Below, piece by piece: positions 21,601-35,400 of a stretch of DNA of 64,000 nucleotides (positions within the stretch are counted from its first letter, which is position 1; each line of letters starts with the position of its first letter). The translations under genes and the position numbers were made by a program. The stretch spans positions 1,862,501-1,926,500 of the forward strand of contig NC_091095.1 in assembly GCF_024713975.1 (NCBI RefSeq). The letters are read 5' to 3'. The notes beneath the pieces were generated by a model. The model had not been told where the DNA came from. It did not search any database and saw only the letters and a list, made by a program, of their open reading frames with translations. The DNA comes from Paralichthys olivaceus (Eukaryota > Chordata > Actinopteri > Pleuronectiformes > Paralichthyidae).

Positions 21601-24600
21601 AACAGATCCTAGAATTAAAGGTTTTGATATAAACTGAGCAGGGCCTCAGTGAAAGCTGTATAACTGACACCATTTCCCTGGCTGATTTATTTACTGTATG
21701 TTCAGCCACAAGCATTTTAATTAACTAAAGGCTGATTAATGCTCAATATTCGATGCATATACAGAAACGGACGGAGCCTTTTGTCTTGTGATGAAAAAAG
21801 ATAAAATAAAAGAGGAACGTAAAGAAAATAAAAGATATGAATCATATAAAATAATGGTTTTATGAGATATCAAATACTCACAAGTCATCGAATGAATAAA
21901 ACATCATTCCGACGTCAATATGAAATGTGTTGGGAATAGATGGTTGAACAAAAGCACGGTGAAGACAATGAAGTCAGCATGCCAACAGCATTCTCCCTCT
22001 TTAACCCCTGAACCTGTGTCTGAGCAGTAACCAAGAGGAATGGATGTGCAGCAGGTTACAGGGAAAGGATCATGGCTGGTTAGGGAGGAAGGGGTCACAA
22101 GGATTAGATTATCCATGCAAGGGTGGATGGATGGGGTTGACCATGACTGTCATTCATACAGGGAATTGAAATAAAGGGGCAGTTTAGGGGCATTCAGCCA
22201 TGGGGGCGGGGTGCAGAGGGTTGGAGGCCTTAATGCTGGGGTAGGGACATCATGAGGGGGGGGGGGGGCAGTGAAATACACGGATGGTACTACCTAGGGG
22301 AGCAGGGGTCTGGGCCGGGGGTAGCAGGGGGAGGATAAGCAGCTAGCAGGTGCCAATTGTCCTCCCCTGGGCTCCGCTGGACTTTAACAGGGTCATATTC
22401 TGGGCCGACTGAACCCTCACCCTCTTCCATCTGAGGGACACAAGATGCTTACAGTGAGCCCCGCTGGCTCGTTACACATCTCATCCATCAGGTGCACTGC
22501 TGTAAAACCAGCCTGCTGACGAACCAATCACGCTGCAAAAAATATCCACTTCGGTCTTAATAGCACGAGCACTTTTTAAAATGCTAATGCAGGTGTGTCT
22601 GGGATGTATTCTTGATTTCAAACATCCTGATTTTGAGTTCCATGTTCATTTGATAGTGGTTTGAAATCATCTCTCAGACATCACTGAAGACTTAACGATC
22701 AAAGTTAAGGTGGATATGCTTCTTCAGTGCTGCTTGTTTAGCAATGAGCAGATCAGCCAGTTAGTGAGCCAGTGATCAGTCTGTCAGTAGACACGTTTAC
22801 ATGGACACCCTTATTTTGATATTAACTCCATTAAGAAGTCAGTCTGACTAAGACAGTGCCACGTACACAGCATTTTCTAAACTCATATTCAAAATAACGT
22901 CTCACTGAGAATAAGGTCAACAGTTAGTATTGGTGTCCATTAAACGTCAGTCCAGTAAGCTCAGAACAAGCTGTAAAACCAATGAGCAGAAAGAAGCTGC
23001 AGACATTCCAAATGTCTCAAGGGACGAAGTTCCTTCTAGCGCAGATAAGAGCAAATCTATTAGCATCCAAACCAATCAAGCGGCTGCTGAATCTATCAGA
23101 GCTACAAAGTAGATAAACAACAGGAAACCCAGGAGAGTATTCTGGGGGATTAATTCCCCATCAAATTAGAAAGGACAGAATTGACAGAATTGAATAATTT
23201 GCATTATAGAGCAACATTAAAACACCATTTAAAGCCAGTGAGGGCCTCGTGTAAACTTCCACTGATTCAACAAACAAATTACTTCTGTTCCTGGTTACTA
23301 TGATCTGCAAGTCTACAGTTTGTTTCTGCTCAAACATTCTATGGGATGGAACCTGCATGGATATAATTGATAGGTTGAAATATATACTTAGTTGCCGGTT
23401 TATTAGGTTCAACTAATTCTGTAATAAATCCTACCTTCACAACGTTGAAACTGTTTCAGGAATGTGTTTTTTTAACTTCACCCTCCTTCTATGTATGAAT
23501 GTGATGTTATATGTATTAAATGGGATATTTCCCAATGATTATCTTGTGGAGCTGATCAACGTAAAAACAAACCATAGAGACAAGCTAAGTCTTATATGGA
23601 TCAGAAAACTATTCACAATGTTATTGACATCATGAAGGAATCAATCTGCAGGAATCTCTGCATCCTACAGGATAAAGACACGAAGTTTACATATATAGAC
23701 ACATAATTTATGATCATATGGTTAGAATGCATCACCACTATGAAGTCAGAAAATGATTGTTGTGCATTAACTTTTGCAACCGATTAGATTAAATACAATC
23801 TGCAGCTTAAATGACCATAAAGTTAAATGTCAGGTTGAAGTTAAGATTTACAAGATGTGTTAGACTGCATCTGTTTTTGCAAGATGTATAAACTGGCAAC
23901 TAAGTGAAACGTAAACCACTGTAAACAATAGAAACAACTATTGTGCAAGCATATTCCCAGCAAGAGCTTCAGAATCAGAAAAAGTGTTTTGTTTTATAAC
24001 CATCAGGGTAAAGATATACATGCAGCAAAAAACATATTTGACATAAACCTAAAATACATTACACAACGTATTGCACACGGTTCATTCACATGATCTTGGA
24101 CAATTCAAGAGGCTGTCCAAGATCAAGGGAATATCGTAGTCGCCTGCCGTCATCACAGACAGCTCACACTATCGGTACCATTTCACCTGCAGGCTGTTTA
24201 TTGTGACATCTACTACGACGGCACAAGATCTTCAAGGCATCATTCCAAAATAGCTGCAATAATAACACAGCTGTCTGTCACGTTTCGACTGGGACAGCCT
24301 CATGCTGCTGTGCCCTGACACGTCACGTCTGTCATGCAGCTGCCGTGTTGCTATCAGTCTTCTTCTGTGAGTCTGTTGAAACCATGCAGGGGAACAACTC
24401 TGAGCTAAGAAGGGTTTTCTAAAGTGGGGAAACCAGTCTGAGGGTGTACGGCTGGCAAACGTCAAGAAGATGGACCATACTGTGGAAACGGGGGGGGGGC
24501 TGCACCATGCGACTGATGTCCCTCTAAACATGCCAGACTCAGACTGTGGTTGTATGAGTCCACGATGGTCAGGAGGTGGGTCTGACCAGGTGCTCGGATT

Positions 24601-27600
24601 TGGGACGAATGCAGATGCAGGACGTCAGAGTCAGAACAGAACCAAAACCTCAAATACAGTCCCTGCATGGCAAAACTGTATAATACTGAATAATGAGTTC
24701 CAGGGGAGCAATCAAGATGAAGCAAGGGAGGATTCCCAGGCAATTTCACAGTCTTTCATTCACTCATCCATTCATCTGTTTGTTCATGCAGAGGAGGGAG
24801 TGATTGCATTTCCATGCTGAAGCAGGCAGGAGGTCTGATGGTGGATTAAAGTGCAACACATGCAGCGGCTGAAAGTCACATTCTTCTGCATCGTCTCTAA
24901 CCCCAAAAGACCCAAACATGTTTAATCCCCAATCACGGAGAATGCTGCACTCACATGCACTCACAGACACTAAACAATAAGGTGGAGTTCCAACACTAAC
25001 GGCAGAAAGTGCACTGCCAGTGTCAGAAACAGGAGTAAGTACGACTAAATCAAGTCCAGACCTGGGAGGAAGAACATTCAGTTGTGTATTAATGATGGTG
25101 AAGAGGAGTGCTTGTTCCATAAAGCAATGTTTCTACATTTTAGGGGTTGCATGTGTTACTGGAATTGAGACTTTAAATATATATAAACCTGTGCATCAAT
25201 AATCTACAATTTAAAACAAATCTTTAGATTTGTTTATATATATATATATATATCTCAAACATAATGTGGTTTGTGTAGAATATTCCTATTTAATTACAGC
25301 AAGTGTTAACATATCACTGCATGGTAGAAATTAAAACAACAAATAACTGCATCAAATTACAGATCTTTACACATTTTAAAGTATTACAGTTATTCATTGT
25401 AATAATTCAAGTTATTCTTTCAGGGGCAAAAACAAAAAAGTTTTCTATCTCCTGCTTTGAAAATGAAAGAATCTGAAACTTTTATTCATTACAGATGATG
25501 CAAATGTCTTAACTAAGTGTTTTTCATGATTTATTGATTAATTAAGAAATGCAGCTCTTTTTTTTTTCTTCAAACTAATAGAAGAGAAACTGAATTGTTC
25601 TAGTGTTGGTGGCTCACTATTCACAAACATATTGTGATTCATGCCAGAATCTAAGACTATAGAAGAATTGCTTATGAATGAAGCACTCTGTGTCTTATTA
25701 TTTTATTTGAATTGATTTTTAGAAAGATATTAAGCCCAGGACTGGATCAGTCTCATCTCCTCTACCTAATTTTGCCCAGCTGGCTCTTGGTTCTGGAAAG
25801 AGGCTGCAGAGCGATGAAGTCATCTCCTATTGCCACACGGTTGGAATACATCTACACCAGGAGTGTACACAGGAGGAAGAACACACATAGACACGCAGAG
25901 AGGTTAGATATCAAGCCCTCACACACACACAGTTCATTCTGACCCCACTCTTAGAATCACACACACACACACGCAAAGACAAAACTGGACAAAGTTTAGA
26001 GCAAAAACAACAAACACCACATTTGCTTTCTGCAAAAACAAGAGGAGTTTTGAAAAGAGGAAAGTATAAGCTAAGACACGAATAGTCTCCAGCTGGATAA
26101 ATCAGTTCAATGACAGCGTGGCTCGGCTGAAAGGTGACCGTGCAAACTGTGTCCGTGCAGAGTTGAGTCATGTGGCGTGCGTGAGGAACCATGCTGTTTG
26201 CGTAAAGAAGTGGATTACTCGTGACAACAGAAGCTGAGAAAATAATGAGCTGTTTCTCCGATATGAGTCAGAACATTTTCTTTCTCTGTCGAGAAGTCGA
26301 GCTACCTTGACATTTTACTTTGTTTTCTCCCTCCAGGCTTTTATTGTCTCACATGAAATATTAGTTCAATTATTGTGATGCAAGTAGGAATAAGTATTCG
26401 ATCTAACACTGTGCACAGGAGAAGACAGTTTCAATAATGGACTGTGTTTCGGACATTCTTGACATTTACTTCTGGGCCTGCAGATCTAACAGGAAACCCA
26501 GACCTACAGAAACATCACGTGTTCCATGAATTCACCTCCATAAAAAGGATTTAATCTCGGCTACAGTCACAATCGCCCTAAATGCAGATATACGTAGGTC
26601 TGTGAGTGGATCCGACTCACTTATTCACGATGTGAATAAAAGAGGGACTTCTTGGAGTCTGGCCAGAAGGGTGAAAGACAAATCTTATAAAATCTCAGCC
26701 AATTTGAAAGAAGATCCTTTTCCTTTTTTTTTTTTTTTAAACCAAAGAAAGAAAAATCCTTTTAAGAAGAATTACTGGCTCTGAGTGCTTCTCTTTACTT
26801 TCCCCCATTAATCCCTGTGTTACCTGACTCTTCTGCGTGCTGGTGGGCTTCAGGTGTCTGTAAAACACCTTCTTCACCACGTCAGGGAAGAGGCAAGTGA
26901 TGACAATGATGATGATGGCGAACCAGGCGGAACCGCTGGAGAGCAGCTGCACGAATACAAAGTACATGTCCTGGGTGTGGAGGAACGGCCTGGAGGGGGC
27001 GGGGGGAGAGAAAGAGTGGTTACCTTGGGCAGCCGAGGGGAGGGGCTACACGTTGGTCTGTCTGGAAGTGACGATAACATTCTGGCTAAAGTTAGCATCA
27101 GGTCTGATTAAGGTGGTTTCAATCCACAGTAAGGGTGGGCAGACAGGACCAGCTCAGTGACATCACATATTAAGGACCACAAATATCATTTATGGTCCAT
27201 TTCTATCAGGACGGCTCCCGCTAGTCTGTGAGCTGACTCTTAATAATTACTTAATAATCATGATTCTAACAAAGCTTCAGTGACAGGAGTTCAAAATCAT
27301 TTTGAAGCAGAAGAAGCTGTTATTACCAGATGATGCCTCCGTAGAAGAGAGAGAAGATGAAGTAGAAGGCAATCGAACCCCAGGTCACAAAATGGTTCAT
27401 CCACGTCCAGAAATGAGTCTCTATAGCAAGCTGTCATCAAACACACACACACACACACAGACAGAGAGCGACGTAAGACACCGAGAAACTGTATATCTGC
27501 CTCAGAGCTGTAAAAGAGACCTTGACCTCAACCTGGGACAACTCATGTTCTCCCATTAATGGTCACCGACATCACAACATACTGTAATTCATACTGGCAC

Positions 27601-29459
27601 CACATACAGTGCAACTCCATAGACTTCAACATCAGTTTGAACGATCGACACGTCCATGTGAGCACTAAATGATGTCAGCAAAAGAATAAATACAAGAACA
27701 GGCTCTGTTGTTGACGAGATTGAACTCACCTTTAACGTGACGGTGATGACCATGACCGTGAAGACCAGCGTTCCAAATGTCCAGTTACCGAACATCTGAG
27801 AAACAAACATACAACTGTGAAATAGTGTCCACGTTGACATACACACACACATGACCATTACCCAAGTAGTGGCAATATAATGATATGGTAACATCACATA
27901 ACTTCTGAATGTGCACATTAGTGCCAGTGTAATAATATAAATCATAAACAAATAAGATATTTGACTTTGATTTCAACACAATTAACAATGGATACCAAAA
28001 ATTAATAATACTTTATAATTATGATATTTAAATAATTGTGATTATAATGTGATTTTAATAATTTTCATTGGCCTTTTAATTAACTTGTGTGTTTTAATTC
28101 CATTGTTTTCTAATTGTTATATTATTTATTAGTTGTCACTCGTTTGCCTGATGGACGTGTGAATACGTCACAACAAATTGAAAATATACTTGATCCTGAT
28201 TCTATTTGAAACCAAATAACAGTGATGAGCATCAACTTCCAGATGTGGATTAAAGAGACACAACTTCTACAAGACAACAGCCTCAGGTAACAAGATGTGT
28301 GGTACAACGGTGCCTTTAACGACGCCCTGCCCTCCCACTGCGTCACTGCCACTGGAGGCTCCGCTTCATATGAGAATCACTCTACTTGGTGTTTAAGAGC
28401 TGGAGGGGGGGGCTTTGTTTTTGTTGTTATCCAATTTCAAGACCCTGCTGGAGTCGGAGCTCTGAAAACTAATGGTGAGTAATGTGAGTGACTAACAGAG
28501 AGAAACTCAGAGACAACTTCTGGGCCCTTTAATGGAATATGTGTTCACGCTGTAGTTAATTCATCAATCTGTTAATCGTTGAACCATCATCGCTGCTGAA
28601 ACAAACTTTCACTGTGGCAGTTTTTTATATTTCAAACACATGTTCTGGCCGTGGTTCTTCTAAAAAAGTCATAAATATGTTGGTTGGTTGATACAACAGG
28701 GTGGGAAGCAGATTATCTCTGCAGCTATCGGCCCGTGAGATAAATCCAGAATATATAATTGCACATATGATGAGAATACACAAACATTTGTACGGGTAAT
28801 GATTGATGTATGTGTGAATGTGTAGGACTTGTTAGAATCTATGGAAAATGAACAGAAACTCGATTATATTCTTGAGCCTGACAAATGAATGGATTGACTT
28901 TCAGCCATGTTTTCTAATATTTACTGACATTTTAGGTAAAATGTGTTTATTGTCTTTACTCAAGTTCTTTTTCTTCAGTTATTTGTGTTGAAGTTATGGT
29001 TAAACTTTAAAATATCAAGCCTCAGTTGCATTTCTTTGTCATAATGGTTTGATAACAACATCTTGGGAATCATTGTCATATTTTACTCCCCAGTATCTGC
29101 ATCTGTGACGTTCAGGCCTTAATGAAAATGTTTTTCAAGTGTAAGTGGACGTGAAGTCACAATAAACTTTAAGAGACGATGGAGTGATCAGAAGTTTTCG
29201 TAATAACCAGAACAATCAGGGATCGGTGTTTAAAAACTCCTCATCTCAATGATTCAAATATGAAAACTTCTGTATTTGTATAAAACATAAGAAGAGGAAT
29301 CTTCCTGATGTTCTCATTTAACCCCCAAAGAGACATGCAGTCAGCTGTAGAGCAGACTCTTACCAACTGCCTGTTAGCTCGCAAGATCTGAAGACATGCA
29401 CAGCGTGAAGGCAGAAGGAAAAAAAGAGTAATCAACAAAAGATAGAGGGGGAAAACGAG

Positions 29460-29492
<33 letters not shown>

Positions 29493-32400
29493 AATATGAG
29501 TGCTTCATACAAGATATGCAGTGGGAAAGAAAAGAGAAGAACCAGAGACACAGAAGATATGATGAGAAGAAAAGGTCAAATTACAAGAAATTGCTTATTA
29601 ACAAGTGAGTGAGAAACATGCTCTATTTAAAAGGCTGTTAAATACAGAGACAGAATGAGGGAGGAGAGAGTAAGTAACTGCGGAGAAACCAGCAGGCAAC
29701 AAGTTCCATCAATAATTCATCATAACATGCACACAAACAGTTATCTTGCATTTCTTTACTGCCTGTCACGTTTGCCCTTAAGCAACATCTTCCTCATATG
29801 GGTTTGAAAAGATCATCTCAGCAGGGATTCCTACAGAATAAAATTCATGCAGTACATCTTCTCACGCACAGACACAGACACACACAGACACACACAGACA
29901 CACACAGACACACACACACCTGTCCATTGCCCATAAGCGTGGTATCTTCTCCCATCAGTATGTACGATCCAAAGAAGAAGACAAAGGCGTGACAGAAGCC
30001 CAACAAGGTCCAGTACAGGAATGTCCGAAAAGACAGGAGAGCGTTTTTGCTGATGTCCCTGTAGGACACAGACAGAGGACAGAGGACAAGTTCACTGTAA
30101 CGCTTTACTACGATGATGGTCAGTTAATTATTGTGATCATTTGCAGAATGATTCAGAAAAAAACATTTCATTACAAGGAGACTAAATACTATGGACATGG
30201 GCAACAAACTCAAACTCCTTGATTCATTAAATGTTGCATGAAATCTCTCTCAGCCTCCTTCGCTGAAGTTGCTTCCCACAAACCATCGATCGACAGGCTC
30301 ACCTGTACAGAGCGGGTTTAGTCTGCAGGACGTGTGGATGGACCAGCTGCTCAAACAGACTGTACACCAGAATGGGCAGCGAGGTGAAGCAGATGTTGTA
30401 GAGTGTCAGATAAACGCTGTCGTACAGAGTCTGGGGTGACAAGACAACATGTCACTCAACACAACCGCATTAACTAAATCCACGGCTCATCCAGCCAAAC
30501 GCTGTGGGCAGATGTTGAAGAGTCAGATATATTATTCAAATAAGAAACACTGGTGGCAATATACTTTCTGTATGAGATATATTATTGATGTAGTGTGGCA
30601 GAAGGTTGGTGGTTCGTTCCTTGTGATCCGATCCAGTGGGTGAATGAACACACTATACACAGGTGCTGCATGAATGTGTGTGTGAATGTTGCTCAGAGTA
30701 TGAAGAGCTTTGATTGGTTAATAAAGAAAAGAAAAGAAAAGCATTATACAAATACAGTTCATTTATCAAATGACAGGTTGTAATGTGGTCAGGCTTCCCT
30801 CTGTAGCTCTGTGTCTAAGGGTTAGTATCGTTAGTAGTCTTAGTATAATTTCTCAGGATTGATATATTTCTTGTCTTGGACCAAACTAATAACCTTAACA
30901 ACAGACTTAAGACTTAATAACAGACTCGCTGCCAATTCACGTTTGATTAAACATTTAACAAACATTCACTCCAAAGCTCTAAAGCTCTGTAATTAATATT
31001 ATAATGATCTTGAGAGAATTCAGAGATTAAACTTGGGCTTGAGATAAAACGAAAGACATAAAGATACTTACTTGTTGTGAAAACAAGCAGAAGAACTGGT
31101 ATAAAAACTGGGGTGTAATAAAACACACATTCTAGAAAAGAGAGAGAAAGAAAGAAACGTTAAATGAGTTTCAGTGAAGGAGACGTGACTGAACACAATC
31201 TTGATAAAGGCCCATTTAAAAGACCATTTCTGTAAATGAGAATATGCTGGTTTACTGGTATTTGCATCAGTATCTGCTGCTGTTCAAGTCTAGGTATGTA
31301 TTTAAAATTCTAAACCTAATGACCACCTCAGTCATTCACTTACCTTGTAGAAAAAGTACTGTACAAGCGTAGCTATTCGAATGTAGTAGAAGTGACCGTG
31401 GACCAGCAGGAGTTTCGCCAGGAACCTAAACCTGGCAATTGCATAGTCACTGTTTCTCACGGCCTGACGACCCTCCTTCCCCATGATACCTGGAGGAGAC
31501 ACACAGTAACACACGTTAGAGAGGAAAGAGGAGTATACAAATACAGCCGTGTGTGTGAGTGTGTGTGGAGTTGTTACCTATGCCCACGTGGGCTTCCTGT
31601 ATCATACTGACATCATTGGCTCCATCCCCAATAGCTAAGGTGATGGGTTTCTCTGGAGATGTTTTTAAAAGACGTACCACCTGGATACAGTTAATGAATC
31701 AGAGCAAGGATTGAAACTTTGATGACAATGACAGTTTGTGTTCTAGCTCATGTCAGAATATTGTTCGAAATATGATCTAAGTTTTGTTGAGGTGAGAGGT
31801 GTGAGAGGCAAAGCACCGGTACCTTTGCTTTCTGCAGCGGGGCCATGCGGCAGCACAACACAGCCGAACAGTTTTTACACACTTCCATGAAGAGCTTCTC
31901 GTGCTCCCTCAATGCTAAAGAGAGACTGGCTCCATCCACGACCAGCCCGTGCTGTATGACATGGTCCTCCTTTATCCTGAGAACAGACAGAATATTAAGT
32001 AATTCAATGACACACAGACATATTTAAAGTCATGAGAAGACGAGGCTTCAAGATGCATCTTAAAAGAATCTGTTTCAAAAGGAGAATCACACGCTCACCT
32101 CCTGGCCAGTCTGCGGAGCTGCTCGGCACACTCGTTGTCTGAGCGCTGCTGCAGAAGCTCCAGGATGTTCATGGTTCGGTGAAAGTGACCACAGGACAGG
32201 CTGACGCTGACCGCTGTTTCGTGTTTGTCCCCTGTCAGCACCCATACTTTGATCCCTGCCAGCCGCAAAGCCTCAATGGTCTCCTGGACTTTGTCTTGGA
32301 GTCTGAGGGACACGAGGAGGAGAAGGAATAATCTTCAGATGCATGTTTGATTTATTGTACACACAAACATTCACGTGACTCCTTTATGAAATCAGGTCAA

Positions 32401-35400
32401 CTCTCAGGTGATGTGAGCCTGAAGGTTTTGTACATACTGTGGCTGAGGTGGTGTAGCTAGATGAGACTGACATTCAGAACTGGTGTTTTTGTTGCTTAGC
32501 GCTTAATGTGGTCAAACCCTGGAGGCTTGTTAGTAAACTAGAGTGCTGGTAATTCAATAAGACCAATTAGATGAATGTAGGAGGTATTTTCCCTAAAGCT
32601 TCTTTTATTGGAAAGGTTAAGTCTGAGTACGGACAAACAGGTTTTGAAGAAACCAAGCATCAAATAAACAAACAAATATGGTGAGACGAATAGTTAACAG
32701 ACTTCTCATACAGCAAAAGATCAAACTAAAGGATCGAGGCATCCACGCACTATTTTTCTGATGTCTCTTTTATTTACAGCATCTATTAGAGCCTGGCTGA
32801 TTTTGATTATCGGCCAATAATGAATACAATATAATATTACCACGACTATGAGGTTTTTTATGGACTTAAAAAGAAAAGAAAAAAGAAGGAATTCCTGGAG
32901 TTGTCTTCTGTAACAGATGAGATCCTGTGATTGTGACCACATGTGCCTGAGGAGGAATTCATCCCAGATACCAAAACAGAACAGCAGAGAGGAGCGAGAG
33001 AGAGGGAGAAAGCGAGGGGGGGGGGGGATATAAATGGAGTGGGAGAAGCGAAAGGCTTATGTGAGGAGCAGATGGTGAGCGGATGCAAACACATATCAAC
33101 ATTCATTTCCAGAGAGGCTCAGTGAGGTGGCGTCCCCATCTCCCTGCAGCCTGTACGTTGTTCCACAGTTAGATTCTCTCTCCCACTGTTGAGCTGTCTG
33201 TTCCTGCCAGTTTATTTTCTACTGTTTCATAATGCCCTACTTTTTCTAGTCAAACTATTAAAAACAGTAATAATGTGGCTAAAAGGAGCTTCAAGGACAT
33301 AATATAAAAAAACTATTTTTCTAACCATGTGAAACTAAACCTTCTGCTTTACCCATGTGATATTTCCTAACTGCCAACACATGATGTAAAAACATATATA
33401 TGACATAACTTTACATCACACTGTGTGTTGAGCAGTTGAAGTGGCTCTCACGTCAAAGTAAATCACGTACATTATAATGGGCTTTTACTTTAATGGAGCA
33501 GTTTGATGGTTTATTCAATTTCTTGAGACTGTGTGATCGATACCACTAATAGCCATCAGGTGATTAGCTTAGCATAAAGACTCAAAGTAGGGGAAACAGC
33601 AAACCTGAATCTGTCCTAAGATATATTATATATATATATGTGTGTGTATAAGTTGTCAAGTGTTTTTCTTTTGTACTGGAACACGAGTTGTGAAAGAAAT
33701 CAAGTATCCAGGGGCAACAATAATATCATAATAGTGCAATTTATCCTTTAAATGTTCATACTTGTCCTCCACCCCTGTTGCTCCCAGGAGCTGCAGGTCT
33801 CTCTCGATGTAGCTGAAGGCCTCCTGAAGTCTCTCCTCCCTCTGCTGCAGCGCAGTGCGGGCACTGTTCAGTCGCCTGTCCACATCGATGTACTCCTCTG
33901 GGCTGAAGTGACGACATGCGACCACCAGGGTCCGCAAACCTTTCTGCGGTTGGAGGAGGTGGGTGAGGGATGGGGGAAGAAAAAACAAGAGATATGAGAG
34001 AGCATGCAGGAAAAGATATAATGACCTTCAAAGATAAAATAAAGTTTATGTGGAAAGCAGCGGTAGGTCAAGAGGATACGGGAAAGGAATACGAATCGAA
34101 GCAGAAAGAGAAATAACAGAAAAACAAATTATCAAAGCTTGGTTTTAAATCATGGAACCAGCCTGAGGGGTAGACGACCACAAATCAACCCAGTCCAGAG
34201 CACCGACTCCTGGGTACTGACGTCCGATTACATGATGTGGGGGCCAGATACGCGTGTTTGTGTGTGAGTGTGTGTGTGTGTGGCTGTTGTGGTGAAGAAT
34301 TTACAGTCTAATGGGAACAGAGAACGACAGAGCCAAAAGTAATTACTACAATGCTGTCAAATGTCAGGCCTACACATGAAGACGCACAAAAGAACGTGTG
34401 CTTCAACAAATGTTTGAATTATTCATCATAATATTCAAACATTTTCAGAACACATTCTCTGACTGTTGGGTAAACAGAGTTTAATCAATCTGCACATTCA
34501 CAGAAAGTCATGTTTAAAGATGTTTGTTACTGATTTCATGATGTTCAATCTAAAATGTAATAGATTTTGAATTCTTTGCTGACCAACAACCACTGAGCAG
34601 ATATTTGTAATCCAATGATGAACGCAAGTTAAGTTCCTGGAAAAGATTCTCAGACACAAGAACTGCATTTCCATTTTTTTTTTTTTGTAAAACAAATGAT
34701 TCCTCACCAGTGCAAACTCATCCACGTGCAGTCTCGTCTTCTCGATCTCACCCCCGGTGCTGAAGGGCAAGATGGCGGACTCCGCTCCCTTGGTAAACAG
34801 CACTTGACCTCCTTATGAGTCAAGACATTCAACATGTTAAAATTCATATATAATATGTTCAAACTGTTTTTGCTGTTGCCCTTTGAATGCACTAGGTTTA
34901 CCATTTACCATCAGTGCAGAGAGGTAGAACATGGTGTTACCTGAGGGAGTCTGGAGTATGACGCTCATCCTCCTGCGGTCGGCATCAAACTCTAGTACAT
35001 GGAGCAGTTTGTACCTGAGTGAACAAAGACAGCATTTTTGGACTGACAGGTCTTCCGGACAGGCAGGTATCCAGTCTACAGTCTAGAGGTTTTAGTTGCA
35101 TGAGCATAGGCCCAATATTGAATGTAAGCATTAAATGAGAATATTGGCCACTGGCTAAACAGTCATGTACTTAAATTAGTGAACACAAGAAGCGTAACTT
35201 TTAGACATATGAACTAATGTTCACAAGAAAATAAGCTTCACTTCACAGCCAACAAGAATATTTTGAGTATTTGTGATTTTGAGGGTGACACGTACTTCTC
35301 TGACTTGCCAAATGTTTTGATTTCCAACGTGTCTCCGCTGCTGCCACTGAAGGCCACTCCGATCCTGAGAAAAAAGAGGACAGAAGTTATTGATTAAAAT

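Larger units (their letters stand above)
19596..26823 (-). other. ATP11B intron 28 (7.2 kb): contents
   Basis: Mostly unique AT-rich DNA. It holds the alternative exon at 22294-22430, a MITE-like element (about 22791-22950), a G run at 22256-22268, a small hairpin (24091-24125), an (AT)n tract at 25236-25252 and CA tracts around 25920-25970. I see no nested gene; reading frames of up to about 118 codons lack splice or family support. Confidence 0.6.

Noticed and set aside
27589..27951. 120-codon minus-strand frame including ATP11B exon 26
   Set aside because: Only the part 27795-27730 is exon; the rest is intron read through both splice sites.
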